From NCBI RefSeq assembly GCF_932274485.2, contig NC_065882.2:69105431-69169430 (forward strand): a stretch of 64,000 bases of DNA. Direction: 5' to 3'. Positions 38,801 to 48,436 of the stretch are shown here, piece after piece. This stretch comes from Patella vulgata. Lineage: Eukaryota; Mollusca; Gastropoda; Patellidae. Numbering within the stretch: position 1 is the stretch's first letter; every line of letters begins with the position of its first letter. Under the pieces are notes generated by a model that was given only the letters and a program-made list of their open reading frames with translations, was not told the origin of the DNA and ran no database searches. The position numbers were made by a program, and so were the translations under genes.

Positions 38801-41800
38801 GTGGAACATATTTTATGTTAATACCTGAATTAGGAGACCACGAAAAACTATACAGGGGACTTTATGATTTTCTTTCTAAAATGGGTCCCATTTTGAATTT
38901 GGCTTCCTAGCGGAATTAGCCGTCACTTTTGGGGGCGGGGGGATGCCCAAGCTCTTTGGATTCAGCGAGTCGTATTCTTATAAAAATCAACTTTCAAACC
39001 GACGTCTGAGATAAATAACCAGAAAATGTATGGGTACAGATATTAGAACTTCTTCAAAATGGGGCCTAACATAACTAGTATAAAGACGATATAATCAATT
39101 TTAAGGATGAAGCCGAATGAGAGCGACGATGTAGTGGCCAAATAGATAAAAAAAAAAGCGACATTAAGGAGCCCAGCGACTCAATGTTTGACACCCATTT
39201 TGTGCTTGTACTGTACGTGGAAGTGCACTGAATGTTGTATGGATAGGGTCGACCGATTTTCACCTTTTTGGACTCTCTGGTATTCTGTTCCTATCTGTCC
39301 ACATATGCTTTTGTGGACACCACCAGGGGGTGCTGTTCACATACCGCGAAAGTTGGTTTTGTAACACATCTCGGGTACATCTACGAAACTGGTGTCAAAA
39401 TATAAATCTTTCTGATGATTTTTGGGGCAAATGTCAAAATTGATCAGCCCCACCCATTCACCTTTTGATGCACTACTTTTCAAATAAAAGACCTCTTGGC
39501 GGATGAAATTCGATATATGAGTAGGCTGTTGCACCATTGCAGGGCACATTTTCCCTCATAGCACACTAAGGGAGCCAAATCGGAGCAGAACAATAGGATG
39601 TATAACCTCATTTTATTCCATTTCTGCAACAATTGAAATGAATCCGTCTTCCTGCAGCTACTCTGATAGTATCACCTATTGGCAATGCAGCAGTAGTTAT
39701 ACTTAAGCCCACCCTCCTAAGTAATTGTAACACGTTGTTCTTCTTTATCAAACGTTAGTTTGACCAGCCTATGACCTCTAGAGGGACCAAATGCTAAAAC
39801 GCGATTTGTCGTACAATCAGGGGCCATAATTCAGGAAGTTACAATCCGATATGCGCAAATATCGAAAGAGACCAAGGTCTTTGGGGTATAAACATGCATT
39901 TCATGTGTCATAAAAATCAGATTAAAATTGCGACGTCTATAGTGTCCACAAGGTAAAAACATGATTTTTCGTACAATCAGAGGGGGGGGGGGGGTAATTC
40001 ACGAAGATTTGATCTGATACATGATAATATCGAAAGGAACCGAGATCTTTTTGATATTTAGCTATATTGTAGGTTTCGTCAAAATCGGATAAGAATTGCG
40101 ACCTGTAGACTGTCTGTGGACAATCTGTGGACAGACGGCCGGACAGGGGCGATGACAATATACGTCCACAAGAAAACGTGGGTGTATAAAAATTGACCAA
40201 ATAATTAAAGACACAGCTACCTATGCTAATTTCAGTCATGACTACTAGACTTTATTGCAAACTGTTGTCAATTGTCTGGTATGGTCTACATTTATTGAAC
40301 CGCATATCTCTTTTATGTAATATCCTTACATCACTTATATTTACTTCGCCGATCCTCGCATTATTGAACAAAAACCTTACTCAATGAACCAATGTGGTTT
40401 CCTATATACGCACATCGCATTAGTGAAAACCTAAACACATCGTGCCATACTTACAAGGCACTCAGGAACACGAAGGCTGATTATGCCTGGAATTCAAAGA
40501 GCAACCAAGGTTATAAATACAAAGACAACACATTACGTCACTAGGTCAAGATGGTAAAGAGGCCATTTGTATTTAAAAAGAGAAGCATACTAACACTCCC
40601 TTCCACTCAATTCAAAGGCTCGGCTGAAGATAATGTTTTATATATTTGGAAATTAAAATTAATTTCAAGGTTGTTATCTATAACACGATTTTCAGTTGTC
40701 AGATATCTACATTACAAAGAATACAATATTATAATTTCAGGGGCGATACCTTCAGATTATTCAAAGTGTTAAAAGTTGAAGTAAAAGGTGAGTTATTATT
40801 ATTTTATGTGTTTGAAATTGGGTTATTCCACCCTCCTTGAACTCATTAATCAACAATAAAACATATATTTACTGCAACCTGGTTGAAGCGCAACAACTCA
40901 AGGATGTTGATTTGTAGTCCTTCGTTAAAGTAAAACATACTTTACAAGCAATGTTTATGCAAGATATGACAATATTTTGAAATAGATGTATGGACAGAGA
41001 ACTGTGAAACAGTGCTTGTCCTCTCATTATTGAAATGCTTCACATCCAAAGAGAAACGATATGTAAAAACTGTTGCTTCTATTTTGTTCATAATGTTTTT
41101 GCAAAAGGGAGGTAAAATTAATCATATTTATTGTATTGGTACTTCAAGAAAATCAGTGATTAAACAGCTAGATTAACATGGGGTCCTATGCTCGTGGGGC
41201 CACCAGACAACAACCTAGTTTGGCTCTGCATTAAAAACAGGCCCGACTGTGGCTACGACATTTTATTAGATTAGCACCCATATTGGGCAGGAATGCAGGA
41301 GCTATATGGAGATATTTGTTCCTGTTTGATGAAGAATACATGAAAGGAGTTAGAATTTACATTACCTGCCAGGCTTTAGTAAAACTCGTATATACTTTTT
41401 GGGTATCATATGTTGATCTCTTTGTGGTCAAGTGTTCAACCTAATAAAAAGTAGGGGTGTTGGATGGCCGAATGATTAGCACGTGCGAGCTATATCATAA
41501 GGTCTGTCATTGAGTCAACTGGTGTGGTTTTGATTCCCCGGTTGTACGTGACAAGGAGTATGGTTGACTGTCCAACCTCGTTGGTTTCTCCGGGTCCCCC
41601 GGTTTTCTCCCACTGCTAAACACCCCTATTAGCAAGTGAATTTTTGAAATAAAATTGAACCATGTATTAGTCCCGAAATGACCTAGTTTGTTTCGAATGG
41701 ACGTTACCCCCCCCCCCCCTCTCTAATAAAAAGTTTGGGAAACGTTAGTGTCTCTCAAAGAGACCAAATTTATAGGAAGATAGGGGGCGGTCGGGCAAGC

Positions 41801-43271
41801 TCAATTGCAATCACAATGTTCGGTAAAAAATTTGTAAAATGTGTTCAGTACGATTCATTTATCGGGTTAGTAGACCGGAGGTATTTTTTAGAAGTTAATC
41901 ACACCTGTGACTATTGACGCTGCCCGATTTATTCCGGCGCACTAAGGACCGTCACGAAATAAATCGCTAATAAAATCGACCTCGGCTCCAATTATGTTTT
42001 TTTTTTACATTTGTCCGATGAATGAATGTAGCTGCAAGAGGTGACCACAGAGTGGGGTTTCAGTTGGACCACTTTTTAGTTTCAGAACTTACAGGCCGAA
42101 ACAGCAGTTCTAATTTTCAAAATTTATATTTCGAAAAAAACAAACAAACAGAAAAACAACCAACCAAACACTCACTCGTCTCCAAAGCCTATGATGGGAA
42201 AGGTTGTGTGTACTATGTCCATTTTCAATGACTTTACTAGAGTTATGCCCTTCAGAAGTTATCAACCGATTTCTATTTGATATTTCCATGTGTCGTCGTC
42301 ACTCGCTGTTTTTTTCCGGGGAGTTTGTCATAAAATTTCGAAAGTACGGTAGATATTTTCAAAATTTTATCTTCTTGCAACAAGTAAATAGTTTGTGATC
42401 CAAACAGATATTTGAAGGTGTAAGTAATTATGACAGAAACTTCAAAATTGTGCTAAACTCGTTTCATGTTTGTTTTGTAGGAGAAGAGGACAACCGAAGA
42501 CATCTACTACCTATTTGCAAAAGATTATCCAAATCAAAAACTTGGGATACCTCATCACCAACAGGTTATGCTTCAAAGGGAAAATATTTCCCTACGTTTT
42601 GTCAAATTAACAAAACCGATGAGGATATTAAAACATGTTTGATAAATACAACTGTAATATTTACTGGAGATTCTACAACAAGGCATTGGTTTATTAGGTT
42701 AAAGAAATTTATAGAATGTACGCAAACTGTAGGCACATCGGATTTTAATGGGTGGACGCGGGTTGCAGAATGCGAAAACAAAAGAATGAACTTGAAAGTT
42801 CAATGGAGACCCCATAATCTCCCAATTACAAGTCTTGAAAAGCTTTCCAACGAAAAGAGATTCAGAGCCAAATCGATTGCTCTTTTATTGGATGATATAC
42901 CGGCCGAAGGAAGATATATATTTGTTATTCATCTGTTTGCCCATTTTTCCCGGCATCACTACTATGTTATTCGTGAAAGACTTCGCCACATTACCATGAC
43001 TCTGCGCCGTGCTTTGGATCGCAATGAGAACTTGTTTGTAGCCGTGAAAGGCCCTCACATGTATTATACAGGTTGGATGCCAGCGGTCAACGATTATACG
43101 GGACCGTTTGTAGAAAGAGTGCTAATGAACGAATTCGCAGAATTTCGGAACCGAGTTGCATATTTAGATTTTTGGGATATGTCCAGTGCTTATGGTAATA
43201 AGGACATACACCCCACAGATCCTATGCTGTGGAACATGCTACGACTGTTATTTGGCTATACTTGTCCTTAA
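32775..43271 (+). CDS. NXPE-like protein (neurexophilin and PC-esterase domain), four exons, complete
   Basis: Exons 32775-32860, 33116-34009, 40741-40787 and 42481-43271 join in phases 2, 2 and 1 to give 1,818 nt, 605 residues plus stop, close to the usual 550-600 for NXPE proteins. Residues 1-28 hold a short basic start and a hydrophobic anchor (YVYAVFFVSGLYVLCYL), so a type II Golgi/ER membrane protein is likely. Residues 30-326 form the neurexophilin-like region (VGEDILVKLDLYNGYGD, NNGTYIITIPTLWNG; many Cys). Residues 343-605 form a PC-esterase domain with GDST (nucleophile Ser about 407) and KDIHPTD (Asp 584, His 586), the GDSL/SGNH-type triad. The family includes glycan O-acetyl-modifying enzymes; substrate here is unknown. 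The terminal exon is duplicated 14 kb downstream. Confidence 0.93.
33116..34009 (+). CDS. NXPE-like exon 2: neurexophilin-like region
   Basis: Acceptor GATATTTCAG at 33115; donor GAAG/GTATGT after 34009. Open throughout for 894 nt. It contains a Cys-rich stretch (KGCTGCPIIC, CLGDDCLCF) and the family blocks GVYEVGEDILVKLDLYNGYG, RVKDYNNGTYIITI and LTWTRQFNALFYYKAKF. The frame continues upstream of any internal methionine to the acceptor, which fixes the exon start. Confidence 0.93.
34690..34960 (-). mobile_element. Pearl-like core fragment
   Basis: GGGGCCATAAT, CGCGAATGTCGAAAGGAA, GACTTCTAGAGGGTCCACAA and CAAGGGGCGGCCATTTT match, inverted, the cores at 45774-46550. No terminal ATACGYCCAC hairpin is present, so it is truncated. 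Confidence 0.65.
35688..35815 (+). repeat. Dispersed repeat family 'B', short copy
   Basis: GAAATGAAATGAAATACTG, TTCTGCTCCAACTGGGCTCC, GCTATGAGGGGAATTTTGCC and CGAATTCCAACTGCAAAGG in the same order as other copies. Confidence 0.72.
38035..38155. repeat. Dispersed repeat, inverted partner of 23590-23715
   Basis: AACGAAACTGAGAGCGAAAC ... GCAATTGCGGACCTTTTTCC is the reverse complement of the segment at 23590-23715, with small differences. Confidence 0.65.
38690..38742 (-). repeat. Dispersed repeat family 'B', terminal fragment
   Basis: The reverse complement gives CGAAATGAAATGGGGTTTAA, then CAGTTCAGCCCCAACTG, the start of the family. Confidence 0.65.
39505..39630 (-). repeat. Dispersed repeat family 'B', inverted copy
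   Basis: The reverse complement reads GAATAAAATGAGGTTATAC, CTATTGTTCTGCTCCGATTT and CTATGAGGGAAAATGTGCCC, matching the order of the copies at 22360 and 35688. Confidence 0.68.
39775..40197 (-). mobile_element. Pearl-like element, two cores and one terminus
   Basis: Two tandem cores (from GGGGCCATAATTCAGGAAGT and from the G-run near 39980) are followed by GACAGACGGCCGGACAGGGG, CGATGACAATATACGTCCAC and a GTGGGTGTATAAAAA end, i.e. the terminal hairpin in inverted orientation. Cores match those at 45774-46550. Confidence 0.75.
40741..40787 (+). CDS. NXPE-like exon 3: 47-bp micro-exon
   Basis: The acceptor ATAATTTCAG ends at 40740 and the donor AAAG/GTGAGT follows 40787. It encodes GDTFRLFKVLKVEVK. 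It is the one short piece found whose length (1 + 45 + 1) converts the phase 2 exit of exon 2 into the phase 1 entry of exon 4. Support comes from splice sites and phase; homology of 15 residues is weak alone. Confidence 0.8.
41195..41789. other. 595-bp segment present only in unit 1
   Basis: In unit 2 the flanks CATGCTCG and GTCGGGCAAGC are joined directly at 55828. The segment includes a whole SINE plus about 325 bp of other sequence and has no target duplication at its ends, so a deletion in unit 2 is more likely than an insertion in unit 1. Confidence 0.8.
41443..41734 (+). mobile_element. tRNA-derived SINE with 10-bp target duplication
   Basis: AATAAAAAGT at 41443-41452 and 41725-41734 bounds the element. 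The head has an A-box (TGGCCGAATGATTAGC) and B-box (GTGGTTTTGATTCCCC). The centre has CTCCGGGTCCCCCGGTTTTC then TCCCACTGCTAAA. The 3' part ends in a C-run and CTCTCT. This is close to full length. Confidence 0.9.
42481..43271 (+). CDS. NXPE-like exon 4 (unit 1): PC-esterase domain and stop
   Basis: Acceptor TTTGTTTTGTAG at 42480; phase 1 entry gives GEEDNRRHLLPICKRL. Motifs: NTTVIFTGDSTTRHWF (block I, nucleophile Ser), VQWRPH, AVKGPHMYYTG, and NKDIHPTDPMLWNMLRLLF (Asp/His). The stop TAA is at 43269-43271. It differs from the unit-2 copy at two bases: Thr versus Pro at residue 363, and one silent change. Confidence 0.95.
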
Positions 43272-43430
43272 AAAAATTAAAATCTAACCATGCAATTTTC
43301 GTACGCCAACATTTGCAAGTTTTTCAGGATTAATGTAAACGAGCCAACTAAGTCATTCTATTAGTATTTACATGTAGTTTACATTTCAACAATATCTATT
43401 TACGGACGATTAACAAAGATCAATAACAAA

Positions 43431-43436
43431 AATAAA
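43431..43436 (+). promoter_or_regulatory. Candidate polyadenylation signal, NXPE-like gene
   Basis: AATAAA lies 160 bp after the stop codon, in an A-rich context. The same signal is kept in the duplicate at 57472-57477. Confidence 0.5.
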
Positions 43437-43871
43437 TTTAGACCCTCTAGTGGTTAGAAGTTGCATAGCCTACTGAAGATATTCGTCCGCAACCCAGCTC
43501 GAGAAACTGAATATTATGTTTAAGGCCCAGCTTCACTGTAGTTTTGTTGGTTTTATTTATTTTTTTCGTGCGTGTGGGGGGGGGGGGGGGTCTGAATTAT
43601 GCATCAGATCGGCTGTTTTGTTTTATTATTTTAACATATCAAATTAAATGAGATCTAGCGCGCTCTTTGTAGGCCTTGCTTTAATTTTTTTTATCTTCCC
43701 TTATAAATCTGGTCTTCATAGTGTTACACAATTTAGTAATGCCATAGCACATTATAGCAAGAAGAGATAACCCCCCCCCCCCCCCCAAGAGTTGGCCTCA
43801 AACCGGATTCTGATGATAATATGGGCTAATAGCTGTGTGAACAGTCATAGTATCAGGTTATATATAATATA

Positions 43872-45397
43872 TACTCAGCCAAATTAAAAACTTGACACTC
43901 GGGATTTTTGGGACTAGATTTTTAATATTTGGTTTAAGGCAACTATTTTAGTGTTATATTGTGCACAGACGACCTTGACATCAACAGAAAGCAAGAATAC
44001 GTCTCGCCGAAAGTCCTTGACATTGATAACATTCGTGATGTCACAGTACCCCCCAAAATGAAATTCACAGACTTGGAGAACAATCGGAATAAAGTGTTTA
44101 GTAACGGTTGTGGCCTCCTCTAGCGTCTCGTACTGCCACACAACGTCTTCTCACGGATCTCAGAACATTAGTAAACACTACCCGAGGAAGACGTCGCCAC
44201 TGCTCAGCAAGAGCATGTTGAAGGTCCTGCAACGTCAGTGGTGGATTCACTTGCTGACGAACACGTCGACCCAGTTCGTCCCAAATGTGTTCAATAGGAT
44301 TAAGGTCGGGGCTAAGCGACGGCCAACCCAGGACTTGGACACCGGCATTTCTTAAAAAATTCTGGATAGCAATTGCTGTATGGGGTCGAGCATTGTCTTG
44401 TTGAAACGTTAGTCCAGGCTCATTTCTCTGCATAAACGGAAGAAGAACAGGTTGCAAAATCTGATCCCTGTACTGAACAGCATTGAAGTTCCCTTGGACA
44501 ACAACAAGAGGAGAACGTCCATGTGCACAAAAAGAACCCCAAACCATGACGCTGCCGCCACCAAATCGGTCAACTTCTCTGACGCATACTTGAGCGTAAC
44601 GTTCACCTCGTCTGCGGTACACTCGGACCCTGCCATCGGCAAATCTCAAAGTGAATCGAGATTCGTCACTAAAGACAACCGAATTTCACTGTCTTTGAGT
44701 AAATCTTATGTGTCTTGTGGCCCACACAAGTCGGTTACGGCGATGAAGAGGTGTCAATATTGGTCCATTATAGGGCCTCCGAGCTCTAAGACCAGCAGCC
44801 TGCAAGCGATTTCGAACAGTTTGTGCAGTTACCCTTCCACCAAACATCTCTCTACTTGTGGAGGTTGCAGTGACAAATCTGTTTCTAAGATGACGTAATC
44901 GTATTGCTTGATCTTCCTGAAGTGACGTCACACGTGGCGCTCCCGCCCTTGGGCGGTCGGCAATAGTTCCAGTTTGAAGCACTCTCATTCTAAGATTAAT
45001 TATTGTCTGGCGTGAACAATTAAAGGCTCTTGCAACAGTGACCACAGACTGACCAGCATAGAGCCTACCTATAGCACGTAGACGTTCTACATTTGAAAGG
45101 CGTGGCATTTTCTAACAAAGATGAAAATAACAATTTTAATTTGTTTTTCCAGTGTGCGTGTTCAGTTTAAGCAAACTTGCATCGATTGACCCCACGAGTT
45201 TGTGTTTGCACGTGTTTTTCAGGTTTTTCATCTTTATATGCTCAAAAGTCACGTGATCCACGTGACTTTACAATTTTATGAAATTAAAGGCTTCTTACTA
45301 CTTACTATCGTTAGAAACACTTTAAAATTTATTTGACTTACCAGAAAAAAAAATTGGTTGAAATTCATCAGTGACAAGATTTTAATTTGGCTGAGTA
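43872..45397 (-). mobile_element. Tc1-like DNA transposon (unit 1), transposase interrupted
   Basis: The element is 1,526 bp, flanked by TA (43870-43871, 45398-45399) with ~27-bp terminal inverted repeats starting TACTCAGCCAAATTAAAA. The transposase is on the minus strand, from 45108 to 44098. Its amino-terminal 140 residues (paired-type helix-turn-helix, MPRLSNVERLRAIGRLYAGQ) end in a TGA where unit 2 has TCG (Ser). The carboxy-terminal part keeps QQDNARPHTA and SPDLNPIEHIWDELGRR. It is inactive as a protein source unless the stop is read through. Confidence 0.93.
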
Positions 45398-45773
45398 TAC
45401 AATGGAGATATTATAGATATTACATGTATTTACTGTAAGAGAGTACTAAATCTTATTTACCAGAACAGATTACTAGGACAGGCAACGATTATTATTAACC
45501 ATAAGAGATTAGTAGGATAGTCGGTGGTATATTCTTGGAGTGGTGTTGTGATGGCCCGGACGTAATAATTGACCCTTGCTCCTTCCCTACTCACGTCAAT
45601 GTGTCAAATTTCAGATGCCGCTATTTGCAATACATAATCGATGCTATAACTATAATTCATTTGCCCATAGTACGGAGTATGATGTTCACCTTGAAAAAAC
45701 GTGGTTCAGCTTGAAAATTATTTTGTTCCTATCAGTTATTTGGAAATGAATCGAAATATTATACAATTTATTT

Positions 45774-46550
45774 GTGGACACACTACAGGTCACAATTTCT
45801 TATCCGATTTTGACGAATCTTGAAATATAGGTTTATCTCAACAAGATCTCGGTTGCTTTCGATATTGGCATGTATCGGATCGAAACTTCATGGATTATGG
45901 CCCCTGACTGTACGAAAAATCACGTTTTTAGCTTGTGGACACTATAAAGGTCACAATTTTAATCCTATTTTGATGAAACTTGAAATGTAAGTTTATAACC
46001 CAAAAATCTCGGTTCTTTTCGATATTCGCGCATATCGGACCGTAACTTCCTGATATTGGCATGTATCGGATCGAAACTTCATGGATTATGGCCCCTGACT
46101 GTACGAAAAATCACGTTTTTAGCTTGTGGACACTATAAAGGTCACAATTTTAAACCTATTTTGATGAAACTTGAAATGTAAGTTTATAACCCAAAGATCT
46201 CGGTTCTTTTCGATATTCGCGCATATCGGACCGTAATTTCCTGAATTATGGCCCCTGGTTGTACGAAAAATCGGGTTTTAGCTTGTGGACCCTATAGAGG
46301 TCATAATTTTTTATCAGATTTAAAAAAAACGTTTTAGTATATCACCGTTACACCCCAAAGGCTGGTTGAGTTCGATTTTCGTAAAATTCGGACCAAAACT
46401 GACAGACAAAATGGCCGTCCCTCGTACTCAAATAGTGTAAAAATATGATATATCAAGGTTGTGGACTCTCTAGAGGTCACAATTGTCTTCTGATTTTGAT
46501 GAAACTTGAAATGTAAGTTTATAACCCAAAGATCAGGGCCATACGAACAG
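45774..46550 (+). mobile_element. Pearl-like tandem array (unit 1), cores of ~157-191 bp
   Basis: Cores begin near GTGGACACTATAAAGGTCAC at 45774, 45936, 46126, 46284 and 46461. Each holds TTGATGAAACTTGAAATGTA, TTCGATATTCGCGCATATCG and ATTATGGCCCCTGACTGTAC. Clear ATACGYCCAC termini were not found at its edges. Confidence 0.8.
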
Positions 46551-47516
46551 AAGCTACAGAGAGTGAACTGTCAAGCATACATTATGATTCACTATGACAC
46601 CGTCCTTGTCAACTTCTCTACTAGAAAACAGGGGAATAAGGGATGGAACATGCTTGCCAGCGTGATACAAAACCCCAGCATTACCGGCGCGAAAGTGTGG
46701 CCTAAATTACGGTCAAGACAAAGTTCATCATTGTTGCATAATACGGATGAAATGGGAAGAATCTGACTGTTCTAACGATTGCGAGTATTCCTGTGATTCA
46801 AGAGAGGGTGAGTAAGACAAATACTTGAGGTTGGATAAGAGAAATACGTGACCCCCAGTTAGCTTTTAGAAACATTTGCTTTCAATTCACGATGGCCCGA
46901 TAGTTGGTTGTGTTTGACCGTGCATAATTTGTGTCAATAAACCATAACACATATTTATGGAAGAACAATTGCTGATATATTTAGGCGACGGTTTGAAGAG
47001 TATTCTCTCAACGATTTCAAGCAAGTACAGTAAGAAATGTGTAGGTCAATTATATATAGACAAGCAATAACAACAAAATAAGAAACCATGCATGACAACA
47101 ACTTCTAATACTTGTAAAATACTTGTAATCCATTTATAGTACTAAATTTAATAAGACATGGAATGTGTGTGTCTAAAAGGAGGAAGTGTGTAGGACTATA
47201 ATTATTTAGGATTCTGTGGGTAGGACTAGTGTGGCTTTCTAATATTCATAATTTATCAATTATATCCCACTTAATTATGGTCATTTATTTAATTATCATT
47301 TAGTAAACCAGTTAACTGTTTCTTTTATTTAATCTATGCATAAATGTGTGTGTGTCAATCGGATGGATGAGTGTAGGACTATTATTAATATTTTTACTTA
47401 GGAGTATGTGGGTTGTGCTGGTTTGTGTGCATTTTAATACTCATATTTTATAATTCCCTCGTAGTTTATCTGGCGTTACAACTTCTCTGATGTTGAGTAT
47501 CATGTGTGGTTTCCAT
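46551..47516. other. Non-coding stretch within unit 1
   Basis: Conserved in unit 2 (60589-61555) with few differences. It contains two similar sub-blocks (about 47190-47260 and 47365-47440, sharing GTAGGACTA and TTAGGA), suggesting an old internal duplication. No frame resembles a known protein. Confidence 0.55.
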
Positions 47517-47687
47517 TTTTATACGCACAATTTTTATGTGGACGTATATTGTCGTCGCCCCTGTCCGTCTGTCCACAATTGTTTGTGAACAGAACACTCT
47601 ACAGGTCACAATTTTTATCCGATTTAAATGAAACTTGAAATATAGGTTTATTACCCTAGTTATTACTCTGTTCATATCGATACTGGC
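47517..47687 (+). mobile_element. Pearl-like left end, truncated
   Basis: TTTTTATACGCACAATTTTT, a GTGGACGTAT inverse, CGTCGCCCCTGTCCGTCTGT and one partial core (CACTCTACAGGTCACAATTT). It stops at the edge of the 750-bp inverted repeat, which probably landed in it. Confidence 0.75.
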
Positions 47688-48436
47688 ATGTAACCAGAAT
47701 CTCCCAAATGTCGTCAAGTGGTGGATGGTTATGAATGTAGTGTTTGAACTAAGAATTTGTCCCTCTATGTGAGTATTAAATACAGTCGGTCATACCTATT
47801 CAACCAAAATAAACTAAAAAAACATATGGGCGAAACTAAACGACGTTTCCGCATCAACGAGCATAAATCCACAGGCACAACCAATGGCTCACACCATAGA
47901 GTAAACTGGTCAGCTTAAAAAACCCAAAACATCACCATACACCCAAAGAAATCCCGAAGGTTGGTGGAGTCTGTCTAAATAAAAAGACACCAACCAAAAC
48001 CAAAACTCAACAGAGATAGTGATATTTATATCCCCAAAACCAAAGATGAGTGAAGCCAGAAATAGACTGTTAGTCTGGAGGCTCAGTGCGGAGGGGTGTC
48101 CATCAAATGGGTAAAAAAACCAGACCTAACTCTTCTATAGTAAAATTTCGAGTAGAATTCGATGCCGAGTGGTAATCAGTCCAACGTTGGGATGTTTTCG
48201 AAGTATTCGGGGCCAAAGGTCAAATGAGTTCATTTGCACTGAAATTGAATGCGTAGCTATTCTTGTATGATGAAAATAAGTTAAAAATGATCGAAAGTAA
48301 TGACTCTTTCAATAAAAGTGTAAACAGCTAAATTCACCTTTGTTCTTTGTGACCCCGAAGGTCAAAAGGTCATATTTTGCGTTTTAGCATTAAGAAGATT
48401 TAAAGCAATAAATGGCAGCGTAAAATATAAAAAAAA
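47688..48436 (+). repeat. Left arm of ~750-bp inverted repeat pair
   Basis: From ATGTAACCAGAATC to the AAATATAAAAAAAA end this segment is the reverse complement of 53215-53970 over its whole length, with scattered substitutions and small indels. It includes GTCGGTCATACCTATTCAAC and GACCCCGAAGGTCAAAAGGT. No coding frame. Both arms end at the same outer and inner bases, so this is a defined element or a true terminal repeat. Confidence 0.9.

Larger units (their letters stand above)
34010..40740 (+). other. NXPE-like intron 2 (6.7 kb), repeat-rich
   Basis: Holds pearl-like fragments (34690-34960, 39775-40197), family-B repeats (35688, 38690, 39505), a TCCATTATTA-rich patch (35061-35240), an AT microsatellite near 37168-37190 and the inverted repeat partner at 38035. 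No other exon could be supported between exons 2 and 3. Confidence 0.75.
40788..42480 (+). other. NXPE-like intron 3, containing the duplication breakpoint
   Basis: The duplicated unit starts at 41081, 294 bp after exon 3. A 595-bp stretch present only in unit 1 (41195-41789) includes a SINE. The part 42230-42290 (CTTTACTAGAGTTATGCCCT) resembles pearl-like core text. No extra exon was found. Confidence 0.8.

Noticed and set aside
44110-44898. Plus-strand open frames over the Tc1-like elements (also 58137-58925)
   Set aside because: They are antisense shadows of the transposase, which has clear DD34E motifs on the minus strand.
47466-47717. Conserved 83-codon minus-strand frame present in both duplicated units
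   Set aside because: It lies across a pearl-like end and the start of the 750-bp repeat. Conservation is explained by the duplication alone.
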